Assembly: GCA_964390555.1 (NCBI GenBank)
Contig: CAYMJU010000165.1
Coordinates: 1 to 14,984, forward strand
Reading direction: 5' to 3'
DNA: 14,984 bases
From: CAVTWS01 sp964390555
GTDB taxonomy: Bacteria; Actinomycetota; Acidimicrobiia; Acidimicrobiales; SHLQ01
Notes under the pieces: generated by a model
Database searches by the model: none
Told to the model about the DNA's origin: nothing
Seen by the model: only the letters and a program-made list of their open reading frames with translations
Part shown: positions 1 through 6,899 of the stretch, piece by piece
Layout of the letters: every line of letters begins with the position of its first letter
How positions within the stretch are numbered: position 1 is the stretch's first letter
Translations under genes and position numbers: made by a program

Positions 1-2
1 AC

Positions 3-119
3 GCCTTCGAGAGCCTGATCTCGGTCGCGCCCGAGCAGTGGCACCTGATGCAGCCCAACTGGCCGAGCGATTACGACGCTGTGGGTCAACCTCGTCCGCC
101 GCACCTCGCACACATCTGA
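3..119 (+). CDS. patA: PatA-like phosphatidylinositol mannoside acyltransferase, C-terminal end only
   Basis: Open frame from the window edge to a TGA at 117-119, giving 38 residues. The piece reads AFESLISVAPEQWHLMQPNW and continues for 18 more residues. The W-H-L/M-x-Q-P-x-W ending is typical of the LpxL/PatA-type acyltransferase family, where it lies close to the C-terminus. In mycobacteria PatA adds an acyl chain to the mannose of phosphatidylinositol mannoside at the inner face of the membrane, and its gene directly precedes pimA, exactly as here (stop to pimA start, 7 bp). The catalytic HX4D part lies outside the window, so the family call rests on the tail plus the neighbour. The spacing suggests co-transcription with pimA. 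Confidence 0.72.
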   Translation, partial: AFESLISVAPEQWHLMQPNWPSDYDAVGQPRPPHLAHI

Positions 120-126
120 GCCTGTC

Positions 127-1215
127 GTGCGCATCGGCATCGTTTGTCCCTACAGCTTGACGCTGCCGGGCGGCGTCCAGGGTCAGGTGCTGGGGTTGGC
201 CCGGACGCTTCGGCACCACGGGCACCGCGTGCGCGTCCTCGGCCCGTGCGACGGCCCGCCGCCCGACGCCGGCGTCACGTCGCTCGGCAACAGCCTGCCG
301 ACCGCGGCGAACGGATCGATGGTGCCGGTCGCCCCGGACGCGTCGGCCCAATTGCGCCTCCTGCGCGCCATTGGGGACGAGGCGTTCGACGTCGTGCACC
401 TGCACGAGCCGTGCGCTCCGGGCGCGACGATGACCGCGATGGTCATGAAACCGGCACCACTCGTGGCCACGTTCCACGTCGCGGCCGACAATGCGACCTA
501 CAGGTCGCTGGGCCGGGTACTACGACACCTGACCAAGCGGATCGACCGGTGCTTCGCCGTCTCGGAGGAGGCACGCCACACCGCCTACGACGCGGTGGGG
601 GGTGAGTACACGATCTTGTTCAACGGGGTCGATGTGCCGCACTACCGCGACGCCGAGCCGTGGCCGACGCAGGGCCCGACGGTGTTCTTCGTCGGCCGTC
701 ACGAACCGAGAAAGGGCGTCGACATCCTCGTCGCGGCGATGGCGGATCTGCCTGGCGACGTCAGCCTGTGGGTGGCCGGCGACGGGCCACAGACCGCCGC
801 GCTCAAGGGTGCGACCCGCGACGACCCGCGCGTCCACTGGCTCGGTCGAATCTCAGAACAGGAGAAGGCGCGACGATTGCGAGCGGCCGACGTGTTCTGT
901 GCGCCGGCGCTCGGCGGCGAGTCCTTCGGCATCGTGCTGCTCGAGGCGATGGCCGCCGGCACGCCGGTCGTGGCCTCGTCTATCGCCGGCTACCGCGACG
1001 TGGCGCGTGGCGGTCTCGACGCCGCCCTGGTCGAGCCCGGGAACCCCGTGGCGCTGGCCGCCGAGCTGAAGGCGGTGTTGGGTGACGCCGACCGGGCCCG
1101 CCGGCTCGAAGCCAGCGGGCGTGAACGGGCCGACGAGCTCTCGATGGAACGCCTCGCGCAGATCTATCTCGATTGCTACGCCAGCCTCACCGGTCTGCCC
1201 GCCGACCCTCGATAG
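127..1215 (+). CDS. pimA: Phosphatidylinositol alpha-mannosyltransferase PimA (GT4 glycosyltransferase)
   Basis: GTG start 7 bp after the patA stop; 362 residues, close to mycobacterial PimA (about 380). The family enzyme moves mannose from GDP-mannose to the 2-OH of phosphatidylinositol, the first step of PIM synthesis at the cytoplasmic membrane face. The N-terminal Rossmann domain opens MRIGIVCPYS and has the GGV loop at residues 15-17. H117 lies in the ATFH motif. The C-terminal domain has the nucleotide-sugar site GRHEPRKG (R191, K196) and the GT4 E-x7-E motif as GGESFGIVLLEAMAAG, with E265 and E273. These match the PimA residues known to bind the donor. The patA-pimA pair argues for PimA rather than another GT4, although other GT4 acceptors cannot be excluded from sequence alone. 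Confidence 0.85.
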   Translation: MRIGIVCPYSLTLPGGVQGQVLGLARTLRHHGHRVRVLGPCDGPPPDAGVTSLGNSLPTAANGSMVPVAPDASAQLRLLRAIGDEAFDVVHLHEPCAPGATMTAMVMKPAPLVATFHVAADNATYRSLGRVLRHLTKRIDRCFAVSEEARHTAYDAVGGEYTILFNGVDVPHYRDAEPWPTQGPTVFFVGRHEPRKGVDILVAAMADLPGDVSLWVAGDGPQTAALKGATRDDPRVHWLGRISEQEKARRLRAADVFCAPALGGESFGIVLLEAMAAGTPVVASSIAGYRDVARGGLDAALVEPGNPVALAAELKAVLGDADRARRLEASGRERADELSMERLAQIYLDCYASLTGLPADPR

Positions 1216-1218
1216 CAT
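1213..1218 (+). promoter_or_regulatory. Candidate -10 box for lemA
   Basis: TAGCAT fits the actinobacterial TANNNT -10 consensus and overlaps the pimA stop codon. Transcription would begin near 1225, leaving about 20 nt of leader that contains a GGGAG ribosome-binding site at 1236-1240, 4 nt before the lemA ATG. No clear -35 box is visible. This is a prediction from pattern and position only. Confidence 0.3.
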
Positions 1219-1244
1219 CACCTCAACCACCCGACGGGAGAACC

Positions 1245-1799
1245 ATGGTTCCGCTGCTCATCGTGATCGGGATCGTCGTGATCCTGGTCATGTTCCTCAT
1301 CTTTCTGTACAACGGCCTGGTCCGGGCCCGCAACGGCGTCGACAACGCGTGGGCCCAGATCGACGTGCAGCTCAAGCGCCGCTTCGACCTGATCCCGAAC
1401 CTGGTCGAAACCGTCAAGGGCTACGCCTCCCACGAGCGAGAGACGCTCGAAGCGGTGATCAACGCCCGCAACGCGGTCGTTACCACTGGCACCGTCGCCG
1501 ACCGGGCGCAGTCCGAGAACGTGCTGACCGGGGCGCTGCGGCAGCTGTTCGCGCTGTCCGAGGCCTACCCGGACCTCAAGGCCAACACCAATTTCTTGGC
1601 GTTGCAGGAGGAGTTGACGGGAACCGAGAGCCGCATCGCCTTCTCCCGGCAGTACTACAACGACATCGTCCTGAAGTACAACAACAAGATCCAGACCTTC
1701 CCGGCGGTGGTGTTCGCCGGTCCGTTCGGCTTCAAGGCCCGCGACTACTTCGAGGCCGACGAGGAGTCGCGCGGCAACGTGAACGTCTCGTTCAGCTGA
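1245..1799 (+). CDS. lemA: LemA family membrane protein
   Basis: 184 residues from the ATG at 1245, chosen over an in-frame start at 1173 because 1173 lies inside pimA and 1245 has GGGAG at 1236-1240. Residues 3-22 form one N-terminal membrane segment. The rest is the helical LemA domain with its usual motifs: YNGLVRARNGVDNAWAQIDV, then KRRFDLIPNLVETVKGY, then YPDLKAN, and RIAFSRQYYNDIVLKYNNKI near the end. The length is normal for the family. The molecular role of LemA is poorly known; the gene is often found beside an HtpX-like M48 membrane protease. Here the next gene is a degenerate M48 homologue, so the usual partnership seems kept but with the partner changed. Confidence 0.9.
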   Translation: MVPLLIVIGIVVILVMFLIFLYNGLVRARNGVDNAWAQIDVQLKRRFDLIPNLVETVKGYASHERETLEAVINARNAVVTTGTVADRAQSENVLTGALRQLFALSEAYPDLKANTNFLALQEELTGTESRIAFSRQYYNDIVLKYNNKIQTFPAVVFAGPFGFKARDYFEADEESRGNVNVSFS

Positions 1800-1842
1800 C
1801 CGTTACCGCCGGTCGGCCCGGTACCGTGGTGTCGCCGCCGCG

Positions 1843-1854
1843 GCCTGTACAGGC
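1843..1854. repeat. 12-bp perfect palindrome in the lemA downstream gap
   Basis: GCCTGTACAGGC is its own reverse complement. It sits in the 73-bp gap between lemA and the following gene, 18 bp before the ATG at 1873. It could be an operator, but a single palindrome in GC-rich DNA is weak evidence. Nothing else is recognised in the gap apart from a possible TACCGT -10-like hexamer near 1822. Confidence 0.25.
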
Positions 1855-1872
1855 GCGGCGCGCCGACGAACC

Positions 1873-2607
1873 ATGAGCAAGCGACGCCAACTCCTCATCG
1901 CCTGCGCGGCCGTCCTGGCTGTGCCTATCGGCGCGGTCCTCGGACTGCTCGTGCATTGGATCGCGGGGCTGGTTGGCGCGGCGCTCGCCGCGGTGGCCGT
2001 CGGCGTGTGGTTGTCGCGCCAGCCGGCAACCGCTCTCGGAACGCTCGCCACTCGTTCGCTGCCGGTCGCCGAAGCGCCCCGGCTCCACAACGTCCTCGAG
2101 GGCGTGTGTGCCAGCCACGGTTTCGCCTACCCCGAGGTCCTGCTCGCCGAGATTCCTGCGATCAACGCCGCGCTGTTCGGCCCGGCGTCGGACGACATCA
2201 CCCTTGTCGTCACCCGCGGTCTGCTGGACCGGAGTGAAGTCCTGGGGCTCGAGGCGGCGGTCGCAAATCTGCTCGTACGTACACGCGACAGCGACATCGG
2301 CGTGGCGTCGTTGTATCCCACGGTGGCCCGGTTGATCCCGATCGACTCCGTGCGCCGCCGGGTCCGGCGCTGGGCGATCGGCGATCGCCCCCGACTGCGG
2401 GCCGACCTGTCGAGCGTGCGGATCACCCGCTATCCTCCCGGGCTCGTGTCACTGCTCGAGACCGTCTCGGGTTCGGACACGTCGATGCCCGGCGTCGCCG
2501 CGGCGGCCGACCACTTGTGGTTGCTGCCGGCGGTTCACCACGGGGCCCGCGGGCTGGGCCCCGACGTCGGCATCGACGAACGCATCGCCATCCTCAGGGA
2601 GCTCTGA
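1873..2607 (+). CDS. HtpX/M48-like membrane protein lacking the zinc-protease motif (predicted pseudoprotease)
   Basis: 244 residues from the ATG at 1873. Two hydrophobic segments at about 7-25 and 28-48 are followed by a region that follows the HtpX/M48 pattern: LHNVLEGVCASHGF, then IPAINAALFGPASDDITLVVTRGLLDR (family: NA-A-GR...VAVTTGLL). Where the family has LEGVLAHELSHIRNRD, this protein has LEAAVANLLVRTRDSD (126-141), so HExxH reads NLLVR (132-136). The third zinc ligand, the Glu of RE-x-x-AD before the TRYPPGL motif, aligns to R174, while D178 and TRYPPGL (185-191) remain. The end, DERIAILREL, matches the HtpX tail (ERIxxLRxL). All three zinc ligands are therefore gone while the fold seems kept. 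It lies between lemA and a lipoprotein gene. A structural or regulatory role is likely; activity as a metalloprotease is not. Confidence 0.72.
   Translation: MSKRRQLLIACAAVLAVPIGAVLGLLVHWIAGLVGAALAAVAVGVWLSRQPATALGTLATRSLPVAEAPRLHNVLEGVCASHGFAYPEVLLAEIPAINAALFGPASDDITLVVTRGLLDRSEVLGLEAAVANLLVRTRDSDIGVASLYPTVARLIPIDSVRRRVRRWAIGDRPRLRADLSSVRITRYPPGLVSLLETVSGSDTSMPGVAAAADHLWLLPAVHHGARGLGPDVGIDERIAILREL
2596..2601 (+). promoter_or_regulatory. Ribosome-binding site supporting a TTG start
   Basis: AGGGAG lies 7 nt before the TTG at 2609 and within the last codons of the upstream gene. It supports TTG as the start of the DUF3048 lipoprotein and suggests translational coupling, since the upstream TGA is at 2605-2607. 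Confidence 0.55.
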
Positions 2608-2608
2608 C

Positions 2609-3724
2609 TTGTCCCCCAACCGTTCCAACAGTTTCTTCGCGCGCCCGGCGATGGTCGCCGTCGCTCTCGCCGTCGCTGCCGCTGCCTGCGGGGGTGGAAA
2701 CGACGACGACCCGGTGGTCACCGACGAGACCGTCCCGTCGTCGACCACGACCAGCGACGTCGATCGCACGACGACGTCGCTCGAACCGGGCGAAGTGCCC
2801 ACCAACCCTCTCACCGGGTTGGAGGCGACCGACTTCGACGTGGCGTCGAGGCCCGCGATCGTCGTGAAGCTCGGCAACAACGGCCCCGGCGACGTCTCGC
2901 AGCCCCACGTCGGCATCAACCTCGCCGACATCGTGTTCGAGGAGGAGATCGAGAGCCAGTCGACCCGGTTCGCCGCCGTGTTCCAGTCGCAGTTGCCGGT
3001 CGAGACCGGTCCCGTGCGGTCGGCCCGGGTGACCGAGGTCGACCTGGTCGCCAACCTCACGCGACCGATGCTCGTCGACTCGGGTGCCAACCAGGTGACC
3101 AACGGCATCATGTCCCAGGCCCAGCGCGACGGCTTGCTGTACCGGATCTCTCACAACAACACGTCGCACTACCGGGTCGACGGTCGCGGTGGTGCCCCCA
3201 ACAACCTGTTCGTCGGCTTCGAGCCCCTGCTGACGCTGTTCCCCGACGACGTGGCGGCGCCCACGCCGATCTTCACCTACGGCGACTCGTTCGACGGGAC
3301 CGACCTGGCCGGCGTCGGGGCCGACAAGTTCTTCCAGATCGACTGGATCTACGACGACGACACCGAGCTCTACCACCGGTTCCAGGACGGTGCCCCCCAC
3401 CGGGTCGACGACGGCGAGTCGCAGTTGTCGACCACCAACCTCGTGCTCTTGTTCGTCGAGTACGGCCGCAGCCCGGTTCCGGGGACGCCGCAAGCCATCA
3501 CGATCGGCGAGGGCGAGGTCTGGGTGCTTCGGGGCGGCCAGGTCCAGATCGGGACCTGGACCCGCGAGGGGCAGCCCGATCCCTACACGTTCGAGGCGGC
3601 CGACGGATCGCCGATCGAGCTCGCTCCCGGTCGCACGTGGGTGATGCTGGCTCGACCCGGCGAGGTCGTTCCGCTCGAAGACGACAATGTCGACACCTTG
3701 GCCGATCTGCTGCTCGTAGACTGA
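2609..3724 (+). CDS. DUF3048 (YerB-like) lipoprotein
   Basis: 371 residues from a TTG at 2609, one base after the upstream TGA and 7 nt after AGGGAG. A start at M15 (2651) is possible but would shorten the signal peptide. Residues 14-26 are hydrophobic and end in AAAAC, so C27 is a good lipid-attachment cysteine. A Ser/Thr/Asp-rich linker covers about 31-62. The DUF3048 N-terminal domain starts at NPLTG (66-70) and contains ADIVFEEEIES, TRFAAVFQSQ and GPVRSAR (134-140), all family hallmarks. The C-terminal domain includes YHRFQDGAPH and LSTTNLVLLFVEY. YerB-type proteins are extracytoplasmic lipoproteins of unknown function. Its position after lemA and the M48-like gene suggests a shared envelope role, but this is inference. 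Confidence 0.85.
   Translation: MSPNRSNSFFARPAMVAVALAVAAAACGGGNDDDPVVTDETVPSSTTTSDVDRTTTSLEPGEVPTNPLTGLEATDFDVASRPAIVVKLGNNGPGDVSQPHVGINLADIVFEEEIESQSTRFAAVFQSQLPVETGPVRSARVTEVDLVANLTRPMLVDSGANQVTNGIMSQAQRDGLLYRISHNNTSHYRVDGRGGAPNNLFVGFEPLLTLFPDDVAAPTPIFTYGDSFDGTDLAGVGADKFFQIDWIYDDDTELYHRFQDGAPHRVDDGESQLSTTNLVLLFVEYGRSPVPGTPQAITIGEGEVWVLRGGQVQIGTWTREGQPDPYTFEAADGSPIELAPGRTWVMLARPGEVVPLEDDNVDTLADLLLVD
3717..3722 (+). promoter_or_regulatory. Candidate leaderless promoter (-10 box) for pdxS
   Basis: TAGACT fits TANNNT and ends 7 nt before the pdxS ATG at 3730, so transcription would begin at or next to the A of the start codon. There is no Shine-Dalgarno sequence in front of this ATG, as expected for a leaderless message. 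The box overlaps the DUF3048 stop codon. The same geometry occurs before ruvC. No convincing -35 box is seen. Confidence 0.45.
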
Positions 3725-3729
3725 CGCCC

Positions 3730-4626
3730 ATGGTTGACCCAGGCACCACCCGTTCCGTCGGGAGCATGACCGTCAAGCGCGGTCTGGCCGAGATGCTCAA
3801 GGGCGGCGTCATCATGGACGTCGTCGATGCCGACCAGGCCAAGATCGCCGAGGATGCCGGGGCGTGCGCGGTCATGGCGCTCGAGCGGGTGCCGTCGGAC
3901 ATCCGCCGCGACGGTGGGGTGGCCCGCATGAGCGACCCCGAGATGATCGAGGGCATCCAGGCCGCCGTCACCATCCCGGTCATGGCCAAGGCCCGGATCG
4001 GCCACTTCGCCGAGGCGCAGATCCTCCAGGCCCTCGGCGTCGACTACGTCGATGAGTCCGAGGTCCTCACCCCGGCCGACGAGGCCCACCACATCGACAA
4101 GTTCGCCTTCACGGTGCCGTTCTTGTGCGGGGCGACCAACCTGGGCGAGGCGCTGCGCCGCATCTCCGAAGGCGCGGCGCTGATCCGCTCCAAAGGCGAG
4201 GCCGGCACCGGCAACATCGTCGAGGCGGTGCGCCACCTGCGCTCGATCATCGGCGACATGCGCAAGATCACCCAGGCCGACCCGGCCGAACTGTTCGACT
4301 GGGCCAAGCGGCTCCAGGCCCCGCTGCCGCTCGTGCAGGAGGTCGCCGAGACCGGCTGGCTGCCGGTGCCGATGTTCTGCGCCGGCGGTATCGCCACGCC
4401 GGCGGACGCCTCGCTCGTGATGCAGCTCGGCGCCGAATCCGTGTTCGTCGGGTCGGGCATCTTCAAGTCCGACAACCCGTCGGTTCGCGCCAAGGCGATC
4501 GTCGAGGCCACCACCAACTTCCGCGACTCCGACATCTTGGCCAAGGTCAGCCGCGGCCTCGGTCGGGCCATGCCCGGGCTCGAGATCGGTGCGCTCGACA
4601 CCAAGCTCGCCGATCGCGGCTGGTAG
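3730..4626 (+). CDS. pdxS: Pyridoxal 5'-phosphate synthase subunit PdxS (Pdx1)
   Basis: 298 residues from the ATG at 3730. An upstream in-frame start at 3637 would overlap the previous gene and add about 31 non-family residues. PdxS builds PLP from ribose 5-phosphate, glyceraldehyde 3-phosphate and ammonia delivered by PdxT. The (beta/alpha)8 barrel carries the key residues at a constant +6 offset from the Bacillus enzyme: D30 in GVIMDVV, K87 in PVMAKARIGH (R5P Schiff base) and K155 in RSKGEAGTG (the second, swinging lysine). The phosphate-binding loops FCAGGIATPADA and VFVGSGIFKS are intact. It is followed by pdxT with 32 bp between them. The enzyme looks fully active. Confidence 0.97.
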   Translation: MVDPGTTRSVGSMTVKRGLAEMLKGGVIMDVVDADQAKIAEDAGACAVMALERVPSDIRRDGGVARMSDPEMIEGIQAAVTIPVMAKARIGHFAEAQILQALGVDYVDESEVLTPADEAHHIDKFAFTVPFLCGATNLGEALRRISEGAALIRSKGEAGTGNIVEAVRHLRSIIGDMRKITQADPAELFDWAKRLQAPLPLVQEVAETGWLPVPMFCAGGIATPADASLVMQLGAESVFVGSGIFKSDNPSVRAKAIVEATTNFRDSDILAKVSRGLGRAMPGLEIGALDTKLADRGW

Positions 4627-4645
4627 GCCAGCGGCCGTGGGCAAC

Positions 4646-4651
4646 GGGGAG
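4646..4651 (+). promoter_or_regulatory. Ribosome-binding site fixing the pdxT start
   Basis: GGGGAG ends 7 nt before the GTG at 4659. It marks this GTG as the pdxT start; the same frame is open far upstream into pdxS, so frame length alone would mislead. Confidence 0.6.
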
Positions 4652-4658
4652 CCTCCAG

Positions 4659-5252
4659 GTGCGAGTCGGTGTGCTCGCCCTCCAGGGCGGCTTCGCCCGT
4701 CACGAGCACGCGCTCGCCGCAGTCGGCGCTGAGCCGGTCGAAGTCCGCCAGCGGGCCCATCTCGACGGCATCGACGCGCTCGTCTTACCCGGTGGCGAGT
4801 CGACGACGATGTCGATGCTCCTCGACCGGCTTCAACTGTTCGACCCGATCGCGGCGCTGCTCGCCGACGGCCTGCCGGCGCTGGGCACCTGTGCCGGGAT
4901 GATCCTGTTGGCGAGCGACGTGCTCGACGGTCGCCCCGACCAGCGGTGCTTCGGTGCCATCGACCTGACGGTCCGGCGCAACGGCTACGGCCGCCAGGTC
5001 GACTCGTTCGAAGCCGACCTCGCCGTCGACTTACTCGGACCCGAGCCGTTGCACGCCATCTTCATCCGCGCCCCCATCGCCACCGAGGTCGGTGCTGATG
5101 TCGAGGTCCTGGCGTCGGTCGACGGCGCACCCGTATTGTGCCGCCAGGGTTCGGTCCTCGCCGCAGCGTTCCATCCCGAGTTGGGTTACGACCTGCGGCT
5201 CCACCGGTGGTTCGTCGACAGCATCACCCGAGTAACTCCAGGAGGCAGCTAG
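4659..5252 (+). CDS. pdxT: Pyridoxal 5'-phosphate synthase glutaminase subunit PdxT (Pdx2)
   Basis: 197 residues from a GTG at 4659, preceded by GGGGAG. PdxT hydrolyses glutamine and passes ammonia to PdxS. The start, VRVGVLALQGGFARHEHAL, is the family N-terminus. LVLPGGEST (41-49) gives the oxyanion-region Gly-Gly-Glu-Ser. The class I glutaminase triad is complete: C78 in LGTCAGM, and H172 and E174 in FHPEL. The length is normal. The only two TTA leucine codons in confidently called genes of the window are here (4785-4787 and 5031-5033), which is unusual in such GC-rich DNA. The gene ends 2 bp before the yebC start, so pdxS-pdxT-yebC probably form one transcript. Confidence 0.96.
   Translation: MRVGVLALQGGFARHEHALAAVGAEPVEVRQRAHLDGIDALVLPGGESTTMSMLLDRLQLFDPIAALLADGLPALGTCAGMILLASDVLDGRPDQRCFGAIDLTVRRNGYGRQVDSFEADLAVDLLGPEPLHAIFIRAPIATEVGADVEVLASVDGAPVLCRQGSVLAAAFHPELGYDLRLHRWFVDSITRVTPGGS
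5240..5245 (+). promoter_or_regulatory. Strong ribosome-binding site for yebC
   Basis: AGGAGG, the best Shine-Dalgarno match in the window, lies 9 nt before the yebC GTG at 5255 and within the last codons of pdxT. It decides between this start and an earlier in-frame one at 5138. Confidence 0.7.
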
Positions 5253-5254
5253 CC

Positions 5255-6004
5255 GTGTCCGGTCACTCCAAGTGGGCAACCATCAAGCACAAGAAGGGCG
5301 CCGCGGACATCCGGCGGGGCAAGCTCTTCGCCAAGCTGATCCGCCAGATCGAGGTGGCAGCCAAGGCGGGCGGCAGCGACCTCGACTCGAATGCGACGCT
5401 GCGCACCGCCTACAACAAGGCCCGTGACAACTCGGTGCCCAACGACACCATCGACAAGGCGATCAAGCGGGGCGCCGGCGAGCTCGATGGCATCAACTAC
5501 GAGTCGATCACCTACGAGGGCTACGCCCCCAACGGTGTAGCGCTGCTCGTCGACGTATTGACCGACAACCGCAATCGCACCGGCGGCGACGTGCGGTCGA
5601 TCTTCAGCAAGAACGGCGGCTCGCTCGCCGAGCCCGGCGCGGTGGCGTGGCAGTTCGCCCGCACCGGCGTGGTGATGGTCGACCGGTCGACCGACGAGGA
5701 CGACCTCATGCTCGTCGCCCTCGACAACGGAGCCGACGACATCGCCGACGACGGCGACGCTTGGCGCGTCACCTGCGCGCCGTCCGGGCTCAACTCTCTG
5801 CGCAGTGCTCTCGACGCCGCCGGGTTCTCGGTGACGTCGGCCGACTCGACGATGGTGGCGACCACATCGGTGGCGTTGGGCGACGTGACCTCGGCTAAGC
5901 AGGTGCTTCGCCTCGTCGACCTCCTCGACGACCACGACGACGTGCAAGACGTCTACGGCAACTTCGACATCCCCGACGACATCCTCGAAGCCGCCGCCGG
6001 CTGA
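5255..6004 (+). CDS. yebC: YebC/PmpR/TACO1 family protein
   Basis: 249 residues from the GTG at 5255. The reading V(M)SGHSKWATIKHKKGAAD is the invariant YebC N-terminus, which fixes the start. Further family motifs are KARDNSVPNDTIDKAIKRG, ITYEGYAPNGVALLVDVLTDN, RTGGDVRSIFSKNGGSL and the VAWQF segment. The length is typical. YebC proteins have been described as transcription regulators and, more recently, as factors that help ribosomes through difficult stretches such as proline runs; TACO1 is the mitochondrial version. In many actinobacteria yebC is followed by ruvC. Here a minus-strand ABC transporter comes between them, with only 14 bp between the convergent stop codons. Confidence 0.95.
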   Translation: MSGHSKWATIKHKKGAADIRRGKLFAKLIRQIEVAAKAGGSDLDSNATLRTAYNKARDNSVPNDTIDKAIKRGAGELDGINYESITYEGYAPNGVALLVDVLTDNRNRTGGDVRSIFSKNGGSLAEPGAVAWQFARTGVVMVDRSTDEDDLMLVALDNGADDIADDGDAWRVTCAPSGLNSLRSALDAAGFSVTSADSTMVATTSVALGDVTSAKQVLRLVDLLDDHDDVQDVYGNFDIPDDILEAAAG

Positions 6005-6018
6005 GTGGCCGCGGCGGG

Positions 6019-6897
6019 TTACTGCTCGTCGGCGACGCCGAGGAGGCGGCCGCGGCGGATCGCCTTCATGCCCTTGCGGAGGCTCCGGAAGGCGATGAGC
6101 CAGCAGATGACGCCGATCCAGATGGTGGCGCTCGCGGCGCCGAACAGCGCGCCGCTCGACTGGCTGTAGGCGATCATGATCATCGGCAGCGTGATGAGGC
6201 CCGATGCCTGCTGCGCCGCGGCGGTCGACTTCACGCGTGCGGACAGCCGCAGCACCATCGACAAAGCGATGGCAAGGAATGGCGGCACCACCATCAACAT
6301 CAGCAACCACCACTGGGTGGTGGGGAAGAACCAGCCCCCGACCTCGGGACCGACGACGAGGTTGACGATCAGCGAATAGAGCCCGAACCCGACCAGCGTC
6401 GTGAAGTAGCCGGGAATGAGGCTGGCGATCAGCTTGCCTAGGTAGATCTCCCTCGTGGCCGCCGGGGAGTGAGCGAGGAACTCGCCAGTGCCGCGCTCGC
6501 GTTCGCCGACGATCGTCGCCGCACCGACCGCAGTCGAGATCGTGAGCGGCACCACGACCGCCATCGGCGCGAACAGGTACACGGCCAGGGCGTAGGCGGC
6601 TCGGCCCGACGGCTCGTCGGTCGGGATGCGGTCCTGCGCAGCTTGAGGCAGCACGTCGACGGCCTCGGCGAGCTGACCGACCGCGTCGACCTCGCCGAGC
6701 TGGGTGATCGTGAGGAGCAAGACGAGCGGGACCACGACGAAGAAGAACGCCCCGAGGATCCCCATCGGCACCCAGAAGTCCTTGGCGCCGATCAGCTGTT
6801 TCAGGTCGGTGCGACACACCGTCTTGACCCGACCCCAGTTCAGCTTCGAGCGTGCGGGGCGGCGGATAGCGGCAGGCGTCTGGGTGATCGTGGTCAT
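6019..6897 (-). CDS. ABC-2 type transporter permease
   Basis: 292 residues from the ATG at 6897 on the minus strand, which follows the ATPase stop (TAA, 6902-6900) by two bases. About six hydrophobic segments lie near 43-63, 104-128, 157-181, 196-218, 228-246 and 251-270, with a periplasmic loop at about 64-103. The cytoplasmic GERERGTGEFLAHSPAATRE stretch (131-150) and following IYLGK are the NatB/ABC-2 permease signature. It would pair with the upstream ATPase as an exporter. The substrate cannot be read from the sequence; sodium, drugs and lipids are all exported by relatives. The stop is 14 bp from that of yebC, and no terminator hairpin is visible between them. Confidence 0.88.
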   Translation of the reverse strand: MTTITQTPAAIRRPARSKLNWGRVKTVCRTDLKQLIGAKDFWVPMGILGAFFFVVVPLVLLLTITQLGEVDAVGQLAEAVDVLPQAAQDRIPTDEPSGRAAYALAVYLFAPMAVVVPLTISTAVGAATIVGERERGTGEFLAHSPAATREIYLGKLIASLIPGYFTTLVGFGLYSLIVNLVVGPEVGGWFFPTTQWWLLMLMVVPPFLAIALSMVLRLSARVKSTAAAQQASGLITLPMIMIAYSQSSGALFGAASATIWIGVICWLIAFRSLRKGMKAIRRGRLLGVADEQ

Positions 6898-6899
6898 GG

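Noticed and set aside
1173..1244. Upstream start for lemA, adding 24 residues
   Set aside because: The extension lies mostly within pimA, has no family resemblance, and would put charged residues before the N-terminal membrane segment; the ATG at 1245 has a good ribosome-binding site.
6005..6018. Bidirectional terminator between the convergent yebC and permease genes
   Set aside because: Only 14 bp separate the stop codons, and no convincing stem-loop with T-runs is visible there.
5249..6817. Minus-strand open frame of 522 codons covering yebC and part of the permease gene
   Set aside because: It overlaps two genes with clear family motifs and gives Arg/Ala/Gly/His-rich sequence without family features.
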